A stretch of DNA of 64,000 nucleotides from Kaistella sp. (GCA_019459085.1 JAIBEW010000023.1:1-64000); one strand, 5' to 3'; numbered from the stretch's first letter, positions 48,788-59,986 are shown. A program made the numbers and translations. The notes: generated by a model not told the origin, from the letters alone.

Positions 48788-50029
48788 TTATTTTTTAAAA
48801 TCGGTAATTGTTTCCTCGATGATTCTCGCGCAGTGCAGAATCTGTTCTTCTGTAATCACCAAAGGCGGTGCAAGACGAATGATGTTGCCGTGAGTTGGTT
48901 TGGCAAGCAGACCGTTTTCCTTCAGTTTTAAGCATAGATTCCAGGCGGTAGAACTTTCCGGAGTGTCATTGATCAAAATTGCATTCAGTAGGCCTTTTCC
49001 GCGGACACCGGTGATGAGATCAGTTTTTTCGATAATTTTTTCGATTTCGTTTCTGAAAAGCTGTCCGAGTTCTTCGGCTCTTTCCGAAAGATTTTCCTCT
49101 TCCACTACGTCCAAAGCGGCCATTGCAACGGCGCAGGCCAGAGGATTTCCGCCAAAAGTGGAACCGTGCTGTCCGGGATGGATGACGTTCATGATTTCGT
49201 TGTTTGCCAATACTGCCGAAACAGGGTACATTCCGCCGGAAAGTGCTTTTCCGAGGATCAGAATGTCGGGCTGAACGTTTTCGTGATGACAGGCAATCAG
49301 TTTTCCGGTTCTTGCGATGCCGGTCTGTACTTCGTCGGCAATAAAAAGAACGTTGTGTTTTTTACAAAGTTCAGAAGCCGATTTCAAATAACCTGCATCA
49401 GGAACATAAACTCCGGCTTCGCCTTGAATTGGTTCTACAAGAAATGCAGCAATATTCTTAGCATCGCTTTCCAGAATTTTTTCTAAAGCATCTAAGTCGT
49501 TGTAGGGGATTTTAACAAATCCCGGTGTGAAAGGCCCGTAATTATTGCTCGCATCCGGATCGTTGGAGAAGGAAACAATCGTAGTCGTTCTTCCGTGGAA
49601 ATTATTTTCGCAGACAATTATTTTTGCAGCATTTTCCGGAATTCCTTTTACTTCGTAACTCCATTTCCTTGCTAATTTTACAGCTGTTTCTACGGCTTCT
49701 GCGCCTGAGTTCATCGGCAAAACTTTATCAAAACCGAAAAGTTCAGTAATTTTTTTCTCGTATTCCCCCAATTTCGAATTGTGGAAAGCACGAGAAGTCA
49801 AAGCCAGTTTTGAAGCCTGATTCACCAGCGCTTCCACGATTTTTGGGTGTGAATGTCCTTGATTTACAGCAGAATAAGCCGAAAGAAAATCGTAATATTT
49901 TTTACCTTCAACATCCCAGACAAAAACGCCTTCCCCACTTTCCAGAACCACCGGAAGCGGATGGTAATTATGGGCGCCGTGTTTTTCTTCAAGTTCTATG
50001 AAATAGGAGGATCTGTTGATGGTTTGCAT
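48788..50029 (-). CDS. rocD: Ornithine--oxo-acid transaminase
   Basis: [48 protein letters not shown]. Confidence 0.93.
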   Translation of the reverse strand: MQTINRSSYFIELEEKHGAHNYHPLPVVLESGEGVFVWDVEGKKYYDFLSAYSAVNQGHSHPKIVEALVNQASKLALTSRAFHNSKLGEYEKKITELFGFDKVLPMNSGAEAVETAVKLARKWSYEVKGIPENAAKIIVCENNFHGRTTTIVSFSNDPDASNNYGPFTPGFVKIPYNDLDALEKILESDAKNIAAFLVEPIQGEAGVYVPDAGYLKSASELCKKHNVLFIADEVQTGIARTGKLIACHHENVQPDILILGKALSGGMYPVSAVLANNEIMNVIHPGQHGSTFGGNPLACAVAMAALDVVEEENLSERAEELGQLFRNEIEKIIEKTDLITGVRGKGLLNAILINDTPESSTAWNLCLKLKENGLLAKPTHGNIIRLAPPLVITEEQILHCARIIEETITDFKK

Positions 50030-50093
50030 TATTCTGTATTTGAGACAAAAATAATGATTTATTTTCAAGTGAGAGTAGAAACGGCGCAGATCA

Positions 50094-50612
50094 TCAATAG
50101 CGGTCGAAATCTACATAAATAACGCAACCGGGAAAAATCACCTCAAGTTCAATGACTTTTTCTAAAATAAGGTCTCTTTCCATTTCGGGGTAGGAGCCGT
50201 CTTTGGCTTGTCTGGTTGCGGAGACATACAGTTCCTTCAGATTTTTCAGCTGATTGAGTTCATGAAGATCTTCCAGAATAATTCCGGTTCTCCAGACATC
50301 CAGATATTCCAGATCAGTGAGCTGGTTGAGATAGGGCAGGCTTTTTCTGGTGATCTTCGGATGTTTCATCAGCGTTAAACTGGTAAGCTTCTTAACTTTT
50401 GAAATAGATTTTACGGCCTCGTCGCTAATCTCGGTCTGCTTCAGATAAATGGAATCTGCAATTTCAACCTTATCGAAAAGTATACCGATATAGTCGTCGT
50501 CAACTATCGAATCGATACTTGTGAAGCCCGGAATTTCTTTGGGGATCTGTTTGGAGTCTTTAATTCCGGCAAAAAGCCACCAAAAGTGTTTTTCAGCGCC
50601 CTTGAGTTTCAT
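50094..50612 (-). CDS. Hypothetical protein with LRR-like segments
   Basis: [56 protein letters not shown]. Confidence 0.55.
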   Translation of the reverse strand: MKLKGAEKHFWWLFAGIKDSKQIPKEIPGFTSIDSIVDDDYIGILFDKVEIADSIYLKQTEISDEAVKSISKVKKLTSLTLMKHPKITRKSLPYLNQLTDLEYLDVWRTGIILEDLHELNQLKNLKELYVSATRQAKDGSYPEMERDLILEKVIELEVIFPGCVIYVDFDRY

Positions 50613-50637
50613 CTTTTTTGAAGTTAATTTGTCAGAA

Positions 50638-51138
50638 TCAGTCGTACCAGTATTCTTTAGTCACTATAAAACCGGCCTTTTTAAAAGCATTCTGGATTTC
50701 TATTCCCAAATTTTCATTGTTTTTCTCGTTGGAGAGATACGGAAAAAAGAGATAGTATTTTATGGTTTCTTCTTTCGTTTCTCCTTCGATAATGGTGGTA
50801 GTGGTGACAGTGACACTGTCCCGCGGTGTTTCGAAGATAATATTGATGTCTTTACCGATGTTTTTTATGGCACTTAAAGGAACTTCCTGTTTAATGACTT
50901 GAACGCCTGTGAAATACGGACTGGTTTTGGTGATTTTAAATGACAGTATTTTTTCGTTGCTGATGGTGAACGGTTCAACAATCGTAATGGTGTCGCCGTT
51001 AAAATTGGGAGACTTGAGTTGATGTTTCACTTCTTTTTTCAGTTCGCGGTTCAGGATTTTGAGCAGGGTTTTTTCCTGCGCCGAAATATTGACGCAAAAA
51101 GAAAGAAAAAAGAGGAATAAAAACCAATTTCTTGCCAT
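50638..51138 (-). CDS. Hypothetical secreted protein
   Basis: Signal peptide MARNWFLFLFFLSFCVNISAQ. Confidence 0.55.
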   Translation of the reverse strand: MARNWFLFLFFLSFCVNISAQEKTLLKILNRELKKEVKHQLKSPNFNGDTITIVEPFTISNEKILSFKITKTSPYFTGVQVIKQEVPLSAIKNIGKDINIIFETPRDSVTVTTTTIIEGETKEETIKYYLFFPYLSNEKNNENLGIEIQNAFKKAGFIVTKEYWYD

Positions 51139-51183
51139 AATTCGTTCTGAATGAAGTTTCATTTTCTGCAGATTTTCACGATG

Positions 51184-51663
51184 CTATTCTTTAGTGCCGT
51201 AACTCAGTATGCCTATTTTCTCCTCTTCAATCATTGCAGTTACAAAGCTGTATTTGGAACCTGCCTTAGTCCATTCTTTTCTTTCCTTCATCTTGCCATC
51301 AGTCCATTTAACGGTACTTGTCTCAGAGATAAATCCCTTATCTCTTAGCTCCATTTCTATAAAAGCGTTATTGGGAGCACCACCATATGTCAATACCACG
51401 AAATCAATTTTACCATTGGTTGTATACTCTACTTCAACTTCATTGTATGTTTTTTCAAAATATAGCAAATCGCCGAATTCTCCTGATGCTTCATCAACTT
51501 CAGCATCGCTGAAACCTTTGTCTTTCATAAAGGAATTGACGGTTTGCCTTGTCGTCTGATGAACGATATCGTTGACGAGCGCCAGTTTTTCGTTACTGAA
51601 TTTGGTCTGTCCAAAAAGTAGGGATGTCTGAACACAAAAAAGCAAAAGAAGTAAGTTTTTCAT
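51184..51663 (-). CDS. Hypothetical secreted protein
   Basis: Signal peptide MKNLLLLLFCVQTSLLFGQ. Confidence 0.55.
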   Translation of the reverse strand: MKNLLLLLFCVQTSLLFGQTKFSNEKLALVNDIVHQTTRQTVNSFMKDKGFSDAEVDEASGEFGDLLYFEKTYNEVEVEYTTNGKIDFVVLTYGGAPNNAFIEMELRDKGFISETSTVKWTDGKMKERKEWTKAGSKYSFVTAMIEEEKIGILSYGTKE

Positions 51664-51823
51664 GGTTTTAGTTATTAAAGGTTAATTTTTTATCAAATAT
51701 ATGATAAAATCAGGTTTGTTCTGTTTTTTTGACATATTTTTCTTTAAATGAATGAAAATAGATCTGAAGATTTATCAATAATGATGAAGATTTGTTATTG
51801 AATTGTTTATGATATACATGAAA

Positions 51824-51847
51824 AAGGCCGGTAAAAATACCGGCCTT
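51824..51847. terminator. Intrinsic terminator downstream of accC
   Basis: AAGGCCGGTAAAAATACCGGCCTT. Confidence 0.7.
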
Positions 51848-51865
51848 AAAATATGTTTGATAAAA

Positions 51866-53218
51866 TTAATTATCAAAATTTCTGTCCATTACAAAATCTT
51901 CCATGAATTTGGTTGTATAGTTTCCGGCAAGATAATCTTCGTTTTCCATCAGCTGTCTGTGGAAAGGAATGGTGGTCTTTACGCCTTCAATATAAAATTC
52001 TTCCAGAGCGCGTTTCATTTTTGCAATGGCTTCTTCTCGGGTTTGTGCCGTTGTAATGAGCTTTGCGATCATTGAATCGTAGTTGGATGGAATGGTATAA
52101 CCCGAATAAACATGGGTATCTACACGGATTCCGTGTCCGCCCGGAATGTTCAGTTCGGTGATTTTTCCCGGAGAAGGTCTGAAATCGTTGAATGGATCCT
52201 CAGCATTGATTCTGCATTCAATAGAATGAAGTTTCGGATAATAGTTGATACCGGAAATCGGCGTTCCTGAAGCCAAAAGAATCTGCTCTCTGATCAGGTC
52301 ATAATCTACGACTTGTTCAGTAATCGGATGCTCTACTTGGATTCTGGTGTTCATTTCCATGAAATAAAAGTTCCGGTCTTTATCCACCAGGAATTCAATC
52401 GTTCCAACTCCTTCGTAACCAATGTATTCAGCAGCTTTTACCGCAGCATTACCCATTTTTTCACGAAGTTCGTCCGTCATAAACGGTGAAGGTGTTTCTT
52501 CCGTCAGTTTCTGGTTTCTTCTCTGTACAGAACAGTCTCTTTCAGAAAGATGACAGGCTTTTCCGTACTGGTCCCCCGCAACCTGAATTTCGATATGTCT
52601 AGGTTCAACAATCAGTTTTTCCATGTACATTCCGCCGTTTCCGAAAGCTGCTGTAGCTTCCTGAACTGCAGATTCCCAGTGTTCCTGTAAATCTTCGGCT
52701 TTCCACACGGCTCTCATTCCTTTTCCGCCACCACCTGCTGTTGCTTTGATCATGACCGGATATCCAACTTCTTCAGCTAATTTTAACGCCGTTTCATAGT
52801 TTTCAATAAGGCCTTCAGAACCGGGAACACAAGGAACGCCGGCTTCCTTCATCGTAGCTTTTGCATTGGCTTTATCACCCATTCTGTCGATCTGTTCCGG
52901 AGTAGCACCGATAAATTTGATGCCGTTCTGCTGACAGATTCTTGAAAAATTGGAATTTTCTGAAAGAAATCCATAACCAGGGTGAATCGCGTCGGCATTG
53001 GTAATTTCAGCCGCAGCGATGATATTTGAAATCTTAAGATACGAATCCTTGCTCATTGGCGGACCGATACACACTGCTTCATCAGCAAACCTGACGTGCA
53101 AGCTGTCTTTATCGGCTGTGGAATAAACGGCTACGGTTTTGATTCCCATTTCCTTGCAGGTACGCAGGATACGCATTGCAATTTCGCCTCTGTTGGCTAT
53201 TAATATTTTTTTAAACAT
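51866..53218 (-). CDS. accC: Acetyl-CoA carboxylase biotin carboxylase subunit
   Basis: [49 protein letters not shown]. Confidence 0.97.
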   Translation of the reverse strand: MFKKILIANRGEIAMRILRTCKEMGIKTVAVYSTADKDSLHVRFADEAVCIGPPMSKDSYLKISNIIAAAEITNADAIHPGYGFLSENSNFSRICQQNGIKFIGATPEQIDRMGDKANAKATMKEAGVPCVPGSEGLIENYETALKLAEEVGYPVMIKATAGGGGKGMRAVWKAEDLQEHWESAVQEATAAFGNGGMYMEKLIVEPRHIEIQVAGDQYGKACHLSERDCSVQRRNQKLTEETPSPFMTDELREKMGNAAVKAAEYIGYEGVGTIEFLVDKDRNFYFMEMNTRIQVEHPITEQVVDYDLIREQILLASGTPISGINYYPKLHSIECRINAEDPFNDFRPSPGKITELNIPGGHGIRVDTHVYSGYTIPSNYDSMIAKLITTAQTREEAIAKMKRALEEFYIEGVKTTIPFHRQLMENEDYLAGNYTTKFMEDFVMDRNFDN

Positions 53219-53306
53219 CTTCTGGAGAAATTTTAAATTAAAATTTGAATTTTAAATTATTTTAAATGATGGTCATCTAAAATTATCATCTGTAATTTAA
53301 AATCCC

Positions 53307-53789
53307 TTAAGATGGGTCTACCAGGAATAAAGGCTGGTCGTATTCAACAGGAGTTGCATCATCCACCAGAATTTTTACGATTTTTCCGGAAATCTCAGAC
53401 TCAATCTGATTGAAGAGTTTCATGGCTTCAATTACACAAACTACTTTTCCAACAGCAATTTCGTCGCCTACATTAATGAACACGTCTTTATCCGGAGATG
53501 GTTTTCTGTAGAAAGTACCGATCATCGGAGATTTGATGGTGATGAATTTGCTGTCATCAGCAACCGGTTCTGAAGCGGAAGGAGCCGGAGCAGAAGGTTG
53601 TTGCGGAGCCGGACCGGAAGACTGTTGCGGAGCGGAATGGTAAACAGCGGGCTGCTGCATATAATTCATTTCATTGCCTGCAAGCGGAGTTTTAATGGTA
53701 ATTTCGAAATCCTTCGTTTTGTATTTAACTTCAGAAACTTCTGCTTTAGACACAAATTTGATCAGATTCTGTATGTCTTTAATGTCCAT
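53307..53789 (-). CDS. accB: Acetyl-CoA carboxylase biotin carboxyl carrier protein
   Basis: CVIEAMKLFNQIE biotinylation motif. Confidence 0.96.
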   Translation of the reverse strand: MDIKDIQNLIKFVSKAEVSEVKYKTKDFEITIKTPLAGNEMNYMQQPAVYHSAPQQSSGPAPQQPSAPAPSASEPVADDSKFITIKSPMIGTFYRKPSPDKDVFINVGDEIAVGKVVCVIEAMKLFNQIESEISGKIVKILVDDATPVEYDQPLFLVDPS

Positions 53790-53848
53790 ATATGTGGTAT
53801 TTGTATTATTATGTCAAAGATACTAAAATTCAATAAAAAACAACAAAA

Positions 53849-53885
53849 AACCACTCAAAATTGTAAAAATTGAGTGGTTTTTGTA
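53849..53885. terminator. Intrinsic terminator between accB and rpmF
   Basis: AACCACTCAAAATTGTAAAAATTGAGTGGTT. Confidence 0.65.
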
Positions 53886-53914
53886 TAAAAACGAAGTTTT
53901 TCTAAAGTTTTCTC

Positions 53915-54118
53915 TTAGATATCTTCAGAGGTTTCTACTGTTTTTTCCATTACTACTTTCCCTCTGTAGTACATTTTTCCTTCATGCCAGTGTGCTCTGT
54001 GATATAAGTGCATTTCACCTGAAGTTGCATCTTTTGCCAATTGAGGAACTACTGCTTTGTAGTGTGTTCTTCTTTTATCTCTTCTTGTGGACGATTGTCT
54101 TCTTTTTGGATGTGCCAT
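53915..54118 (-). CDS. rpmF: 50S ribosomal protein L32
   Basis: [25 protein letters not shown]. Start revised from 54163. Confidence 0.95.
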   Translation of the reverse strand: MAHPKRRQSSTRRDKRRTHYKAVVPQLAKDATSGEMHLYHRAHWHEGKMYYRGKVVMEKTVETSEDI

Positions 54119-54183
54119 TGTGTAAAATTTTAATTTGATGAGCGATGAGGTTTGATTGCTCAATTCCCATCATTTTAAACTAT

Positions 54184-54705
54184 TTAATTTTTATCTTTTA
54201 ATTTTTTTAAAGCTTCCCATCTCGGGTCAACTTTCGGTTCTTCTTCAATTTCTTCTTTCGGACTGAACTGTTCCAGGATCGCTAAATCCTCATCTGAAAT
54301 ATCCGGAGATATTTTCTTCATCGGAACCGCGAGCATTACTTCTTCGTAAATCAGCTGGGCAACGTTGAAAGCGTGGTCGTTCGAAGGAATCGTAATTACA
54401 TCTTCGTCGCTGTCGTCGTATTCTTCCCCAAATTTTACGAGAACTTTCATCTCATTTTCAACAGGATGATCAAAATGATCGTTTGTGATATCACAAACCA
54501 AATTGACGGTTCCTGAGGTTTTAATCCAGAATTCCAGAAAAGTGGTGTGTTTTTCCATTAACACATCAGCGGAAATCCTGGGTTCTGTAAATTCCTGTTC
54601 AGTATCGAAAAGTTTAAAGAACTCTTTATCTATCTCAAATCTGAACGTGTGTTTGCCGTTTTTAAGTCCAGAAAACACGATGTCGTAGTTTCTAAGCCTG
54701 TCCAT
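54184..54705 (-). CDS. YceD/DUF177 family protein
   Basis: Upstream of rpmF in the canonical order; VNLVCDITNDHFDHPVENEMKVLVKFGEEYD. Confidence 0.85.
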   Translation of the reverse strand: MDRLRNYDIVFSGLKNGKHTFRFEIDKEFFKLFDTEQEFTEPRISADVLMEKHTTFLEFWIKTSGTVNLVCDITNDHFDHPVENEMKVLVKFGEEYDDSDEDVITIPSNDHAFNVAQLIYEEVMLAVPMKKISPDISDEDLAILEQFSPKEEIEEEPKVDPRWEALKKLKDKN

Positions 54706-54776
54706 AAAATGAGTGTGCAAAAATATGCATTTTTTTTAATATTACAAATAAATTTTAAATAAATTACGTTTTGCCG

Positions 54777-55868
54777 TTAGTGGCCGTTTTCTTCGGGCAG
54801 ATCTTCGTCTACTCCGTGACCTGCGCCAACTCTTCTGGTCGGAAGCCGGTTCGCCATTAAATCGTTGTATTCCTGCCTGTTTTTGAAAATCTTGATGGCC
54901 ATAAAAATCGCTTCGGTAAAACTCTGTTCATCCGCAATGTTCTGACCTGCAATATCGTAAGCGACGCCATGATCGGGCGAAGTGCGGATGTAAGGCAATC
55001 CTGCGGTATAGTTCACTCCTTCTTCATAAGCCAGAGTTTTAAAAGGCGCCAATCCCTGGTCGTGGTACATCGCTAAAACTGCATCGAAATTTCTGTATTT
55101 GTTGGGCTGAAAAAAACTGTCTGCCGGAAAAGGACCGAAAGTAAAAATTCCGTTGTCGAAAAGTTCCTTTATGGCCGGGGAAATAATTTCAATTTCTTCG
55201 GTGCCAATCACGCCACCGTCTCCGGAATGTGGATTGAGGCCCAGAACCGCAATTTTAGGCGTCTGAACCTGAAAATCTTCAATCAGGCACTGATTCAGAA
55301 CTCTGATCTGTTTTTTTATTTTTTCTTTTGAAATGTTTTCAGCAACATTGGCAAGTGGAATATGGTGCGTGGAGACTGCAACCTTTAAATCTTCCGTCAC
55401 CAGAAACATCAGTCCTTTTTTACCAAATTTTTCTTCGAGATAGCCGGTGTGTCCTGCGTGGGCAAAACCCTGTTTCATCATCTCGTCTTTATTGATCGGA
55501 GCAGTAACCAAAACATCGATATCGCCGTTCATTAAAGCTGTTGTAGCAGCTTCGAGAGAATCAATGGCCATCTTCGTGGATTCTTCTGTCGGTTTTCCCA
55601 ATTCGACATTCACATTGTCCTGCCAAACATTCACAAGGTTCAGTTTGCCGTTTTGTGCCTGCGAAGCTTCATTGATGTAGTTAAAAGTAAGCTGAAGTTT
55701 AAATATATTTTTCTGGAATGTAAACAGTTTTCCCGAGCCAAAAATAACCGGAGTAAAAAAGTCGGTAATACTTTTGTCTTTCAGCGATTTCATAATGATT
55801 TCCGGACCAATTCCGTTGAAATCGCCTATGGATATTCCTACTCTTACTTTATGATTTTTGGGACTCAT
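54777..55868 (-). CDS. pdxA: 4-hydroxythreonine-4-phosphate dehydrogenase
   Basis: GISIGDFNGIGPEIIMKSL, TAPINKDEM, GLNPHSGDGGVIGTEE, YHDQGLAPFKTL. Confidence 0.96.
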   Translation of the reverse strand: MSPKNHKVRVGISIGDFNGIGPEIIMKSLKDKSITDFFTPVIFGSGKLFTFQKNIFKLQLTFNYINEASQAQNGKLNLVNVWQDNVNVELGKPTEESTKMAIDSLEAATTALMNGDIDVLVTAPINKDEMMKQGFAHAGHTGYLEEKFGKKGLMFLVTEDLKVAVSTHHIPLANVAENISKEKIKKQIRVLNQCLIEDFQVQTPKIAVLGLNPHSGDGGVIGTEEIEIISPAIKELFDNGIFTFGPFPADSFFQPNKYRNFDAVLAMYHDQGLAPFKTLAYEEGVNYTAGLPYIRTSPDHGVAYDIAGQNIADEQSFTEAIFMAIKIFKNRQEYNDLMANRLPTRRVGAGHGVDEDLPEENGH

Positions 55869-55920
55869 TTTATTATCTTTGAAGATTATTAGAATTTTAC
55901 AAATTTAGCAAAATAATCAT

Positions 55921-56526
55921 ATGTTCACAGGAATTATTGAAGCAGTTGGAATTGTGGAGAAAATTGAGAAGACCGAAAATAACATCAATTTTACGTTAAG
56001 TTGCCCGTTTTCCGAAGAATTAAAAATCGACCAAAGCCTGGCTCATAACGGTTGTTGTCTTACTGTGACCGCAATTCTCGGAAATCAGTATATGGTAACC
56101 GCAATTGATGAAACGCTGGAAAAAACAAATCTTTCTGCCTGGAAATTAGGGTCCGTGATCAATATAGAACGTTGCATGAAACTGGACGGAAGACTTGACG
56201 GGCATATTGTTCAGGGTCATGTTGACAAAACTGGCGAAGTTGTTGCTATAGAAAATAAGGAAGGAAGTTACCTTATTACCATCCGGTACAGTTCGTCCGG
56301 AAATTTCATTACAGTTCCCCAAGGTTCAGTTACGGTGAACGGCATATCGCTCACGGTGGCAAAAAGTGAAAATTTTCAGTTTTCAGTGGCGATTATTCCG
56401 TATACATGGGAATTTACGAACATGAAAAGTATGAAAATCGGGGATCTGGTAAATCTGGAATTTGATATTATAGGAAAATACGTTTCGAAATTACTAACAA
56501 ACCAAAATGTCATTAAACAAATATAA
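55921..56526 (+). CDS. ribE: Riboflavin synthase
   Basis: MFTGIIEAVG, NGCCLTV, DGHIVQGHVDKTG, VTVNGISLTV. Confidence 0.96.
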   Translation: MFTGIIEAVGIVEKIEKTENNINFTLSCPFSEELKIDQSLAHNGCCLTVTAILGNQYMVTAIDETLEKTNLSAWKLGSVINIERCMKLDGRLDGHIVQGHVDKTGEVVAIENKEGSYLITIRYSSSGNFITVPQGSVTVNGISLTVAKSENFQFSVAIIPYTWEFTNMKSMKIGDLVNLEFDIIGKYVSKLLTNQNVIKQI

Positions 56527-57961
56527 AGGCTACAGCTTAAGGGACAGAATATTCTGGGGATTTCTCCTCATCTGTTTATTAAGTATTGTAGGAACGTCTG
56601 TACTGTCTTACTTTATTTTAAGAAATAATGCAGTTGAACAGAGCCGAACCGATATGCAGAACAAAACGGAAGCGTTGATGGCATATCTCGATTATTCGGT
56701 GAGTCACACTCAGGTGCAGACCGAAGATCTTCAGGAAATCTTAAGCAATAAAGTGTATGAAATTGCCGATATCAATAAACATGATGTGGTGATTTATAAT
56801 TTAAAAGGTGATTTCCTTCTTTCCAACAAAGATTTAAGCCTTATTCCGCAGAAAAAAGTTGCGCTTCCTGTGGTCAACAAACTTCTGGCGACTGATAAAA
56901 GGGTGGATATTCAGAGCTATGACGAAAAAGCGCAAACGCATCTTTCATCCTCATATCTTCTCCTGAAAAACAATATGCTGGATCCGGTAGCCATTGTTTA
57001 TTTTCCTTATTACCACAACGAATCGGCCTATATGGAGGTGGTAAACAAATATGTGAAATACATCATTATTGTTAATCTCCTGATCATTATTTTCAGTATC
57101 TGGCTCAGCTGGATCATTTCCAATAATCTCACCAAAGCGCTCACCAGGTTTTCTGAAATGATTACGAGAATTACTCTTTTTGAGAATGATTTTCAGCCGA
57201 TAAAATATTATAAAAACGATGAGTTAAGTGCTTTGGTAAAGGCTTATAACAAAATGATTCTCCAGATTCAGGACCAGAAAGAAAGACTCAGTTTTAAAGA
57301 AAAAGAAAGCGCATGGCGCGAAATGGCGAAACAGGTGGCACACGAAGTTAAAAATCCGCTGACTCCAATGAAACTCACCATTCAGAATTTTCAAAGGAAA
57401 TTTGATGCGAATGATCCGCAGATTAAAGAAAAAGTGAAACACATGAGCGACACAATGGTGGACCAGATTGATCTGATTGCTACAGTCGCAAGTGCCTTCT
57501 CCCAATTTGCCCAGCTTCCGGAAAAATACAATGAAACCTTCAATCTGAACAGTGAAATCTTACACATCATAGGTGTTTTCAGTGATGACGAGATATTTGT
57601 GCATTCGAACAAGGAAAATATCATGATTCATATGGATAAGATTTATCTCAACCGGATTATTACAAATCTCATCACCAATGCCAAACAGGCGGTTCATGAC
57701 GACCGCCCGCCGATCATCAATGTCGATCTTGAACAGTACAACAAACGCGTAGTGATTTCGGTGGAAGATAACGGAACCGGAATTCCCGAAGAAATTCATC
57801 ATCGCATTTTCGAACCCAATTTCACATCAAAAAGCGGCGGAATGGGACTCGGTCTTACGATGATCCGGAAAATGATTGAAGATTATAAGGGTGAAATTAC
57901 CGTAAAATCTACCGTAGGAAAAGGCACAAAGTTTACCATTCTTTTGCCGACCAATTTATAG
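56507..57961 (+). CDS. Membrane sensor histidine kinase (NtrY-like)
   Basis: Two TM segments, HAMP-like region, H-box MAKQVAHEVKNPLTPMKL, N-box ITNLITNAKQA, GMGLGLTMIRKMIE. Confidence 0.93.
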   Translation: MSLNKYKGYSLRDRIFWGFLLICLLSIVGTSVLSYFILRNNAVEQSRTDMQNKTEALMAYLDYSVSHTQVQTEDLQEILSNKVYEIADINKHDVVIYNLKGDFLLSNKDLSLIPQKKVALPVVNKLLATDKRVDIQSYDEKAQTHLSSSYLLLKNNMLDPVAIVYFPYYHNESAYMEVVNKYVKYIIIVNLLIIIFSIWLSWIISNNLTKALTRFSEMITRITLFENDFQPIKYYKNDELSALVKAYNKMILQIQDQKERLSFKEKESAWREMAKQVAHEVKNPLTPMKLTIQNFQRKFDANDPQIKEKVKHMSDTMVDQIDLIATVASAFSQFAQLPEKYNETFNLNSEILHIIGVFSDDEIFVHSNKENIMIHMDKIYLNRIITNLITNAKQAVHDDRPPIINVDLEQYNKRVVISVEDNGTGIPEEIHHRIFEPNFTSKSGGMGLGLTMIRKMIEDYKGEITVKSTVGKGTKFTILLPTNL

Positions 57962-58659
57962 TGAAGGCTTTTCAGTTCAAAAATTTTTCTCTACTTCAGC
58001 ACGAAGAAGTGTTTAAAATCGGCACAGACGGTGTTTTGCTCGGTGCAATGTCAACTGTTGAAGAAGCGGAACGGATCCTGGAGATCGGAGCCGGAAGCGG
58101 CCTTATTACGCTGATGGCTGCACAGCGGAACGGTGATGCATCCATCACTGCAATCGATATCAATCCCGACGCGGCTCAATTGGCGGCCGAAAATTTTAAG
58201 AATTCTCCTTTTCATCAAAGAATGAAATCACTTCAAGCTGATTTTAAAAGCTTTGAATCTGAAGAAAAATTTGATCTGATTCTTTGCAATCCACCATATT
58301 TTGAAGAAAATCCGTCTGTGAAGCATGTTCTTGCGAGGCAACAAACCGAACTTGATTTCCGGTCTTTAATCAGCCGTTCAGCATTGCTGCTGTCACCTTC
58401 AGGAATTTTTTCAGTCATTATTCCTTATGAAGCCGGAAATGTTTTTGAGGAATTGGGTCGGGAAAATCAACTTCATTTGATTAAGAAAGTCACCATTTCG
58501 GGAATTGCAGGTTCCAAACCGAAACGTTTGGTTCTGGAGTTTAGCTTTTCGGAAAAACTTTTAGTGGAGGAGCATTTTACAATAGAAAAAAGTCCGAGAA
58601 TATACTCGGACCAATATCTTGAACTCACCAAAGAGTTTCACGTTTTCAAAAACAAATAA
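57961..58659 (+). CDS. tRNA1(Val) (adenine(37)-N6)-methyltransferase-like
   Basis: FKIGTDGVLLGAMS, LEIGAGSGLITLMAAQR, LILCNPPYFE; GTG start overlapping the preceding stop. Confidence 0.88.
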   Translation: MKAFQFKNFSLLQHEEVFKIGTDGVLLGAMSTVEEAERILEIGAGSGLITLMAAQRNGDASITAIDINPDAAQLAAENFKNSPFHQRMKSLQADFKSFESEEKFDLILCNPPYFEENPSVKHVLARQQTELDFRSLISRSALLLSPSGIFSVIIPYEAGNVFEELGRENQLHLIKKVTISGIAGSKPKRLVLEFSFSEKLLVEEHFTIEKSPRIYSDQYLELTKEFHVFKNK

Positions 58660-58660
58660 T

Positions 58661-59371
58661 TTATTCGAAAAGTTCTGCGGTATCGAGAACTGTTACTTTT
58701 CCGTCTTCGCATCTGATGGCTTCGCCCGGAAAGTTTTGGATCATATGGTAATCGTGGGTCGCCATCATTACTGCACAGTGATTTTCCAAAGCCACCTGTT
58801 TCAGCAGCGTCATAATGTCATTGGAAGTTTCAGGATCCAGATTTCCGGTAGGTTCATCGGCAAGAATCAGTTCCGGATGATTCAGAAGCGCTCTTGCGAT
58901 CGCTACACGCTGCTGCTCACCGCCCGAAAGTTCGTGAGGCATCTTGTGTTTTTTCGATTTCATTCCCACGCTTTCCAGAACTTCATTAATCCGCTCATCA
59001 ATTTTAGCGCGGTCATTCCAACCGGTGGCCTCCAAAACGAATTTGAGGTTTTTTTCAACCGTTCTGTCGGACAGAAGCTGAAAATCCTGGAATACAATCC
59101 CAAGTTTTCTTCTCAGGTTCGGGATTTCTGAGGTGCTGAGTTTCGAAAGATCGAAACCGGCAACACTTCCTTGTCCTGCGGTAAGCGGAATATGACCGTA
59201 GAGGGTTTTCAACAGAGAGCTTTTCCCTGAACCGGTTTTCCCGATAAGGTAGCAGAACCTGCCTTTCTGGATGTGCAGATCAACATTGCTCAAAACAGTG
59301 AAATTCTTCTGCGCAATTTTGGCATTGGTCAGATTGATGATATTTTCGCCTGGGTCGTTTCTGTGTGGCAT
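58661..59371 (-). CDS. ftsE: FtsE-type ABC transporter ATP-binding protein
   Basis: GKTGSGKSSLLKTLYG, LSGGEQQRVAIARALLNHPELILADEPTGNLDPET; FtsE-like length and sequence. Confidence 0.8.
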   Translation of the reverse strand: MPHRNDPGENIINLTNAKIAQKNFTVLSNVDLHIQKGRFCYLIGKTGSGKSSLLKTLYGHIPLTAGQGSVAGFDLSKLSTSEIPNLRRKLGIVFQDFQLLSDRTVEKNLKFVLEATGWNDRAKIDERINEVLESVGMKSKKHKMPHELSGGEQQRVAIARALLNHPELILADEPTGNLDPETSNDIMTLLKQVALENHCAVMMATHDYHMIQNFPGEAIRCEDGKVTVLDTAELFE

Positions 59372-59539
59372 GTGTATTTAATTGAGGATTGATAGGGATT
59401 TAAAAGCGGAACGGTGTTTTAAAGGAAATCAAAAATAAAGAAAAGTTTCATTCCTCGCTCCATTTTTGTGAAATTTTAACAACAAAAAATGCCTGAAAAT
59501 TTACTTTTCAAGCATATCCTGTATATGATCGTTACGAGA

Positions 59540-59698
59540 TTATCTCTTAGCTCTTGCGGAACTAATGCTTAAACTCTTTCTGCCTTTTGCTCTTCGGGCC
59601 GCCAAAACTCTTCTACCGTTTGGTGTAGACATTCTTTCTCTGAAACCGTGCTTGTTTCTTTTCTTTCTTTCGGATGGTTGAAATGTTCTTTTTGGCAT
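59540..59698 (-). CDS. rpmH: 50S ribosomal protein L34
   Basis: Translated by hand: [52 protein letters not shown]. Absent from the ORF track because it is short; TATCTTTG -7 element on - strand at 59742-59749. Confidence 0.96.
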   Translation of the reverse strand: MPKRTFQPSERKKRNKHGFRERMSTPNGRRVLAARRAKGRKSLSISSARAKR

Positions 59699-59956
59699 TG
59701 CTTATATTTTTAGTTATAACTCTATCTTATTTTTCAGACTGCAAAGATAGGAAAGTTTTTATTTTCTGCAAATATATTTGGATTAATTTCTGCGAAACTG
59801 CCTTTTAAATCATTTGCTGGAAGGCAAAGAACATTTCTCTCTAAATTTCACGATCTTTTCAGGTACATTTTTAATCTACAACTGCGCTTCCACACCGAAA
59901 TAAGGATTAATGTGGATGTGTGAAATCTTCATTCTTCCCGCTTTACCATAAAAACT

Positions 59957-59964
59957 TATCTTTG
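59957..59964 (+). promoter_or_regulatory. -7 element TATCTTTG for the DHH gene
   Basis: Matches TAnnTTTG upstream of 59987. Confidence 0.55.
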
Positions 59965-59986
59965 TCGACTTAAAAAAAGAAGAAAT

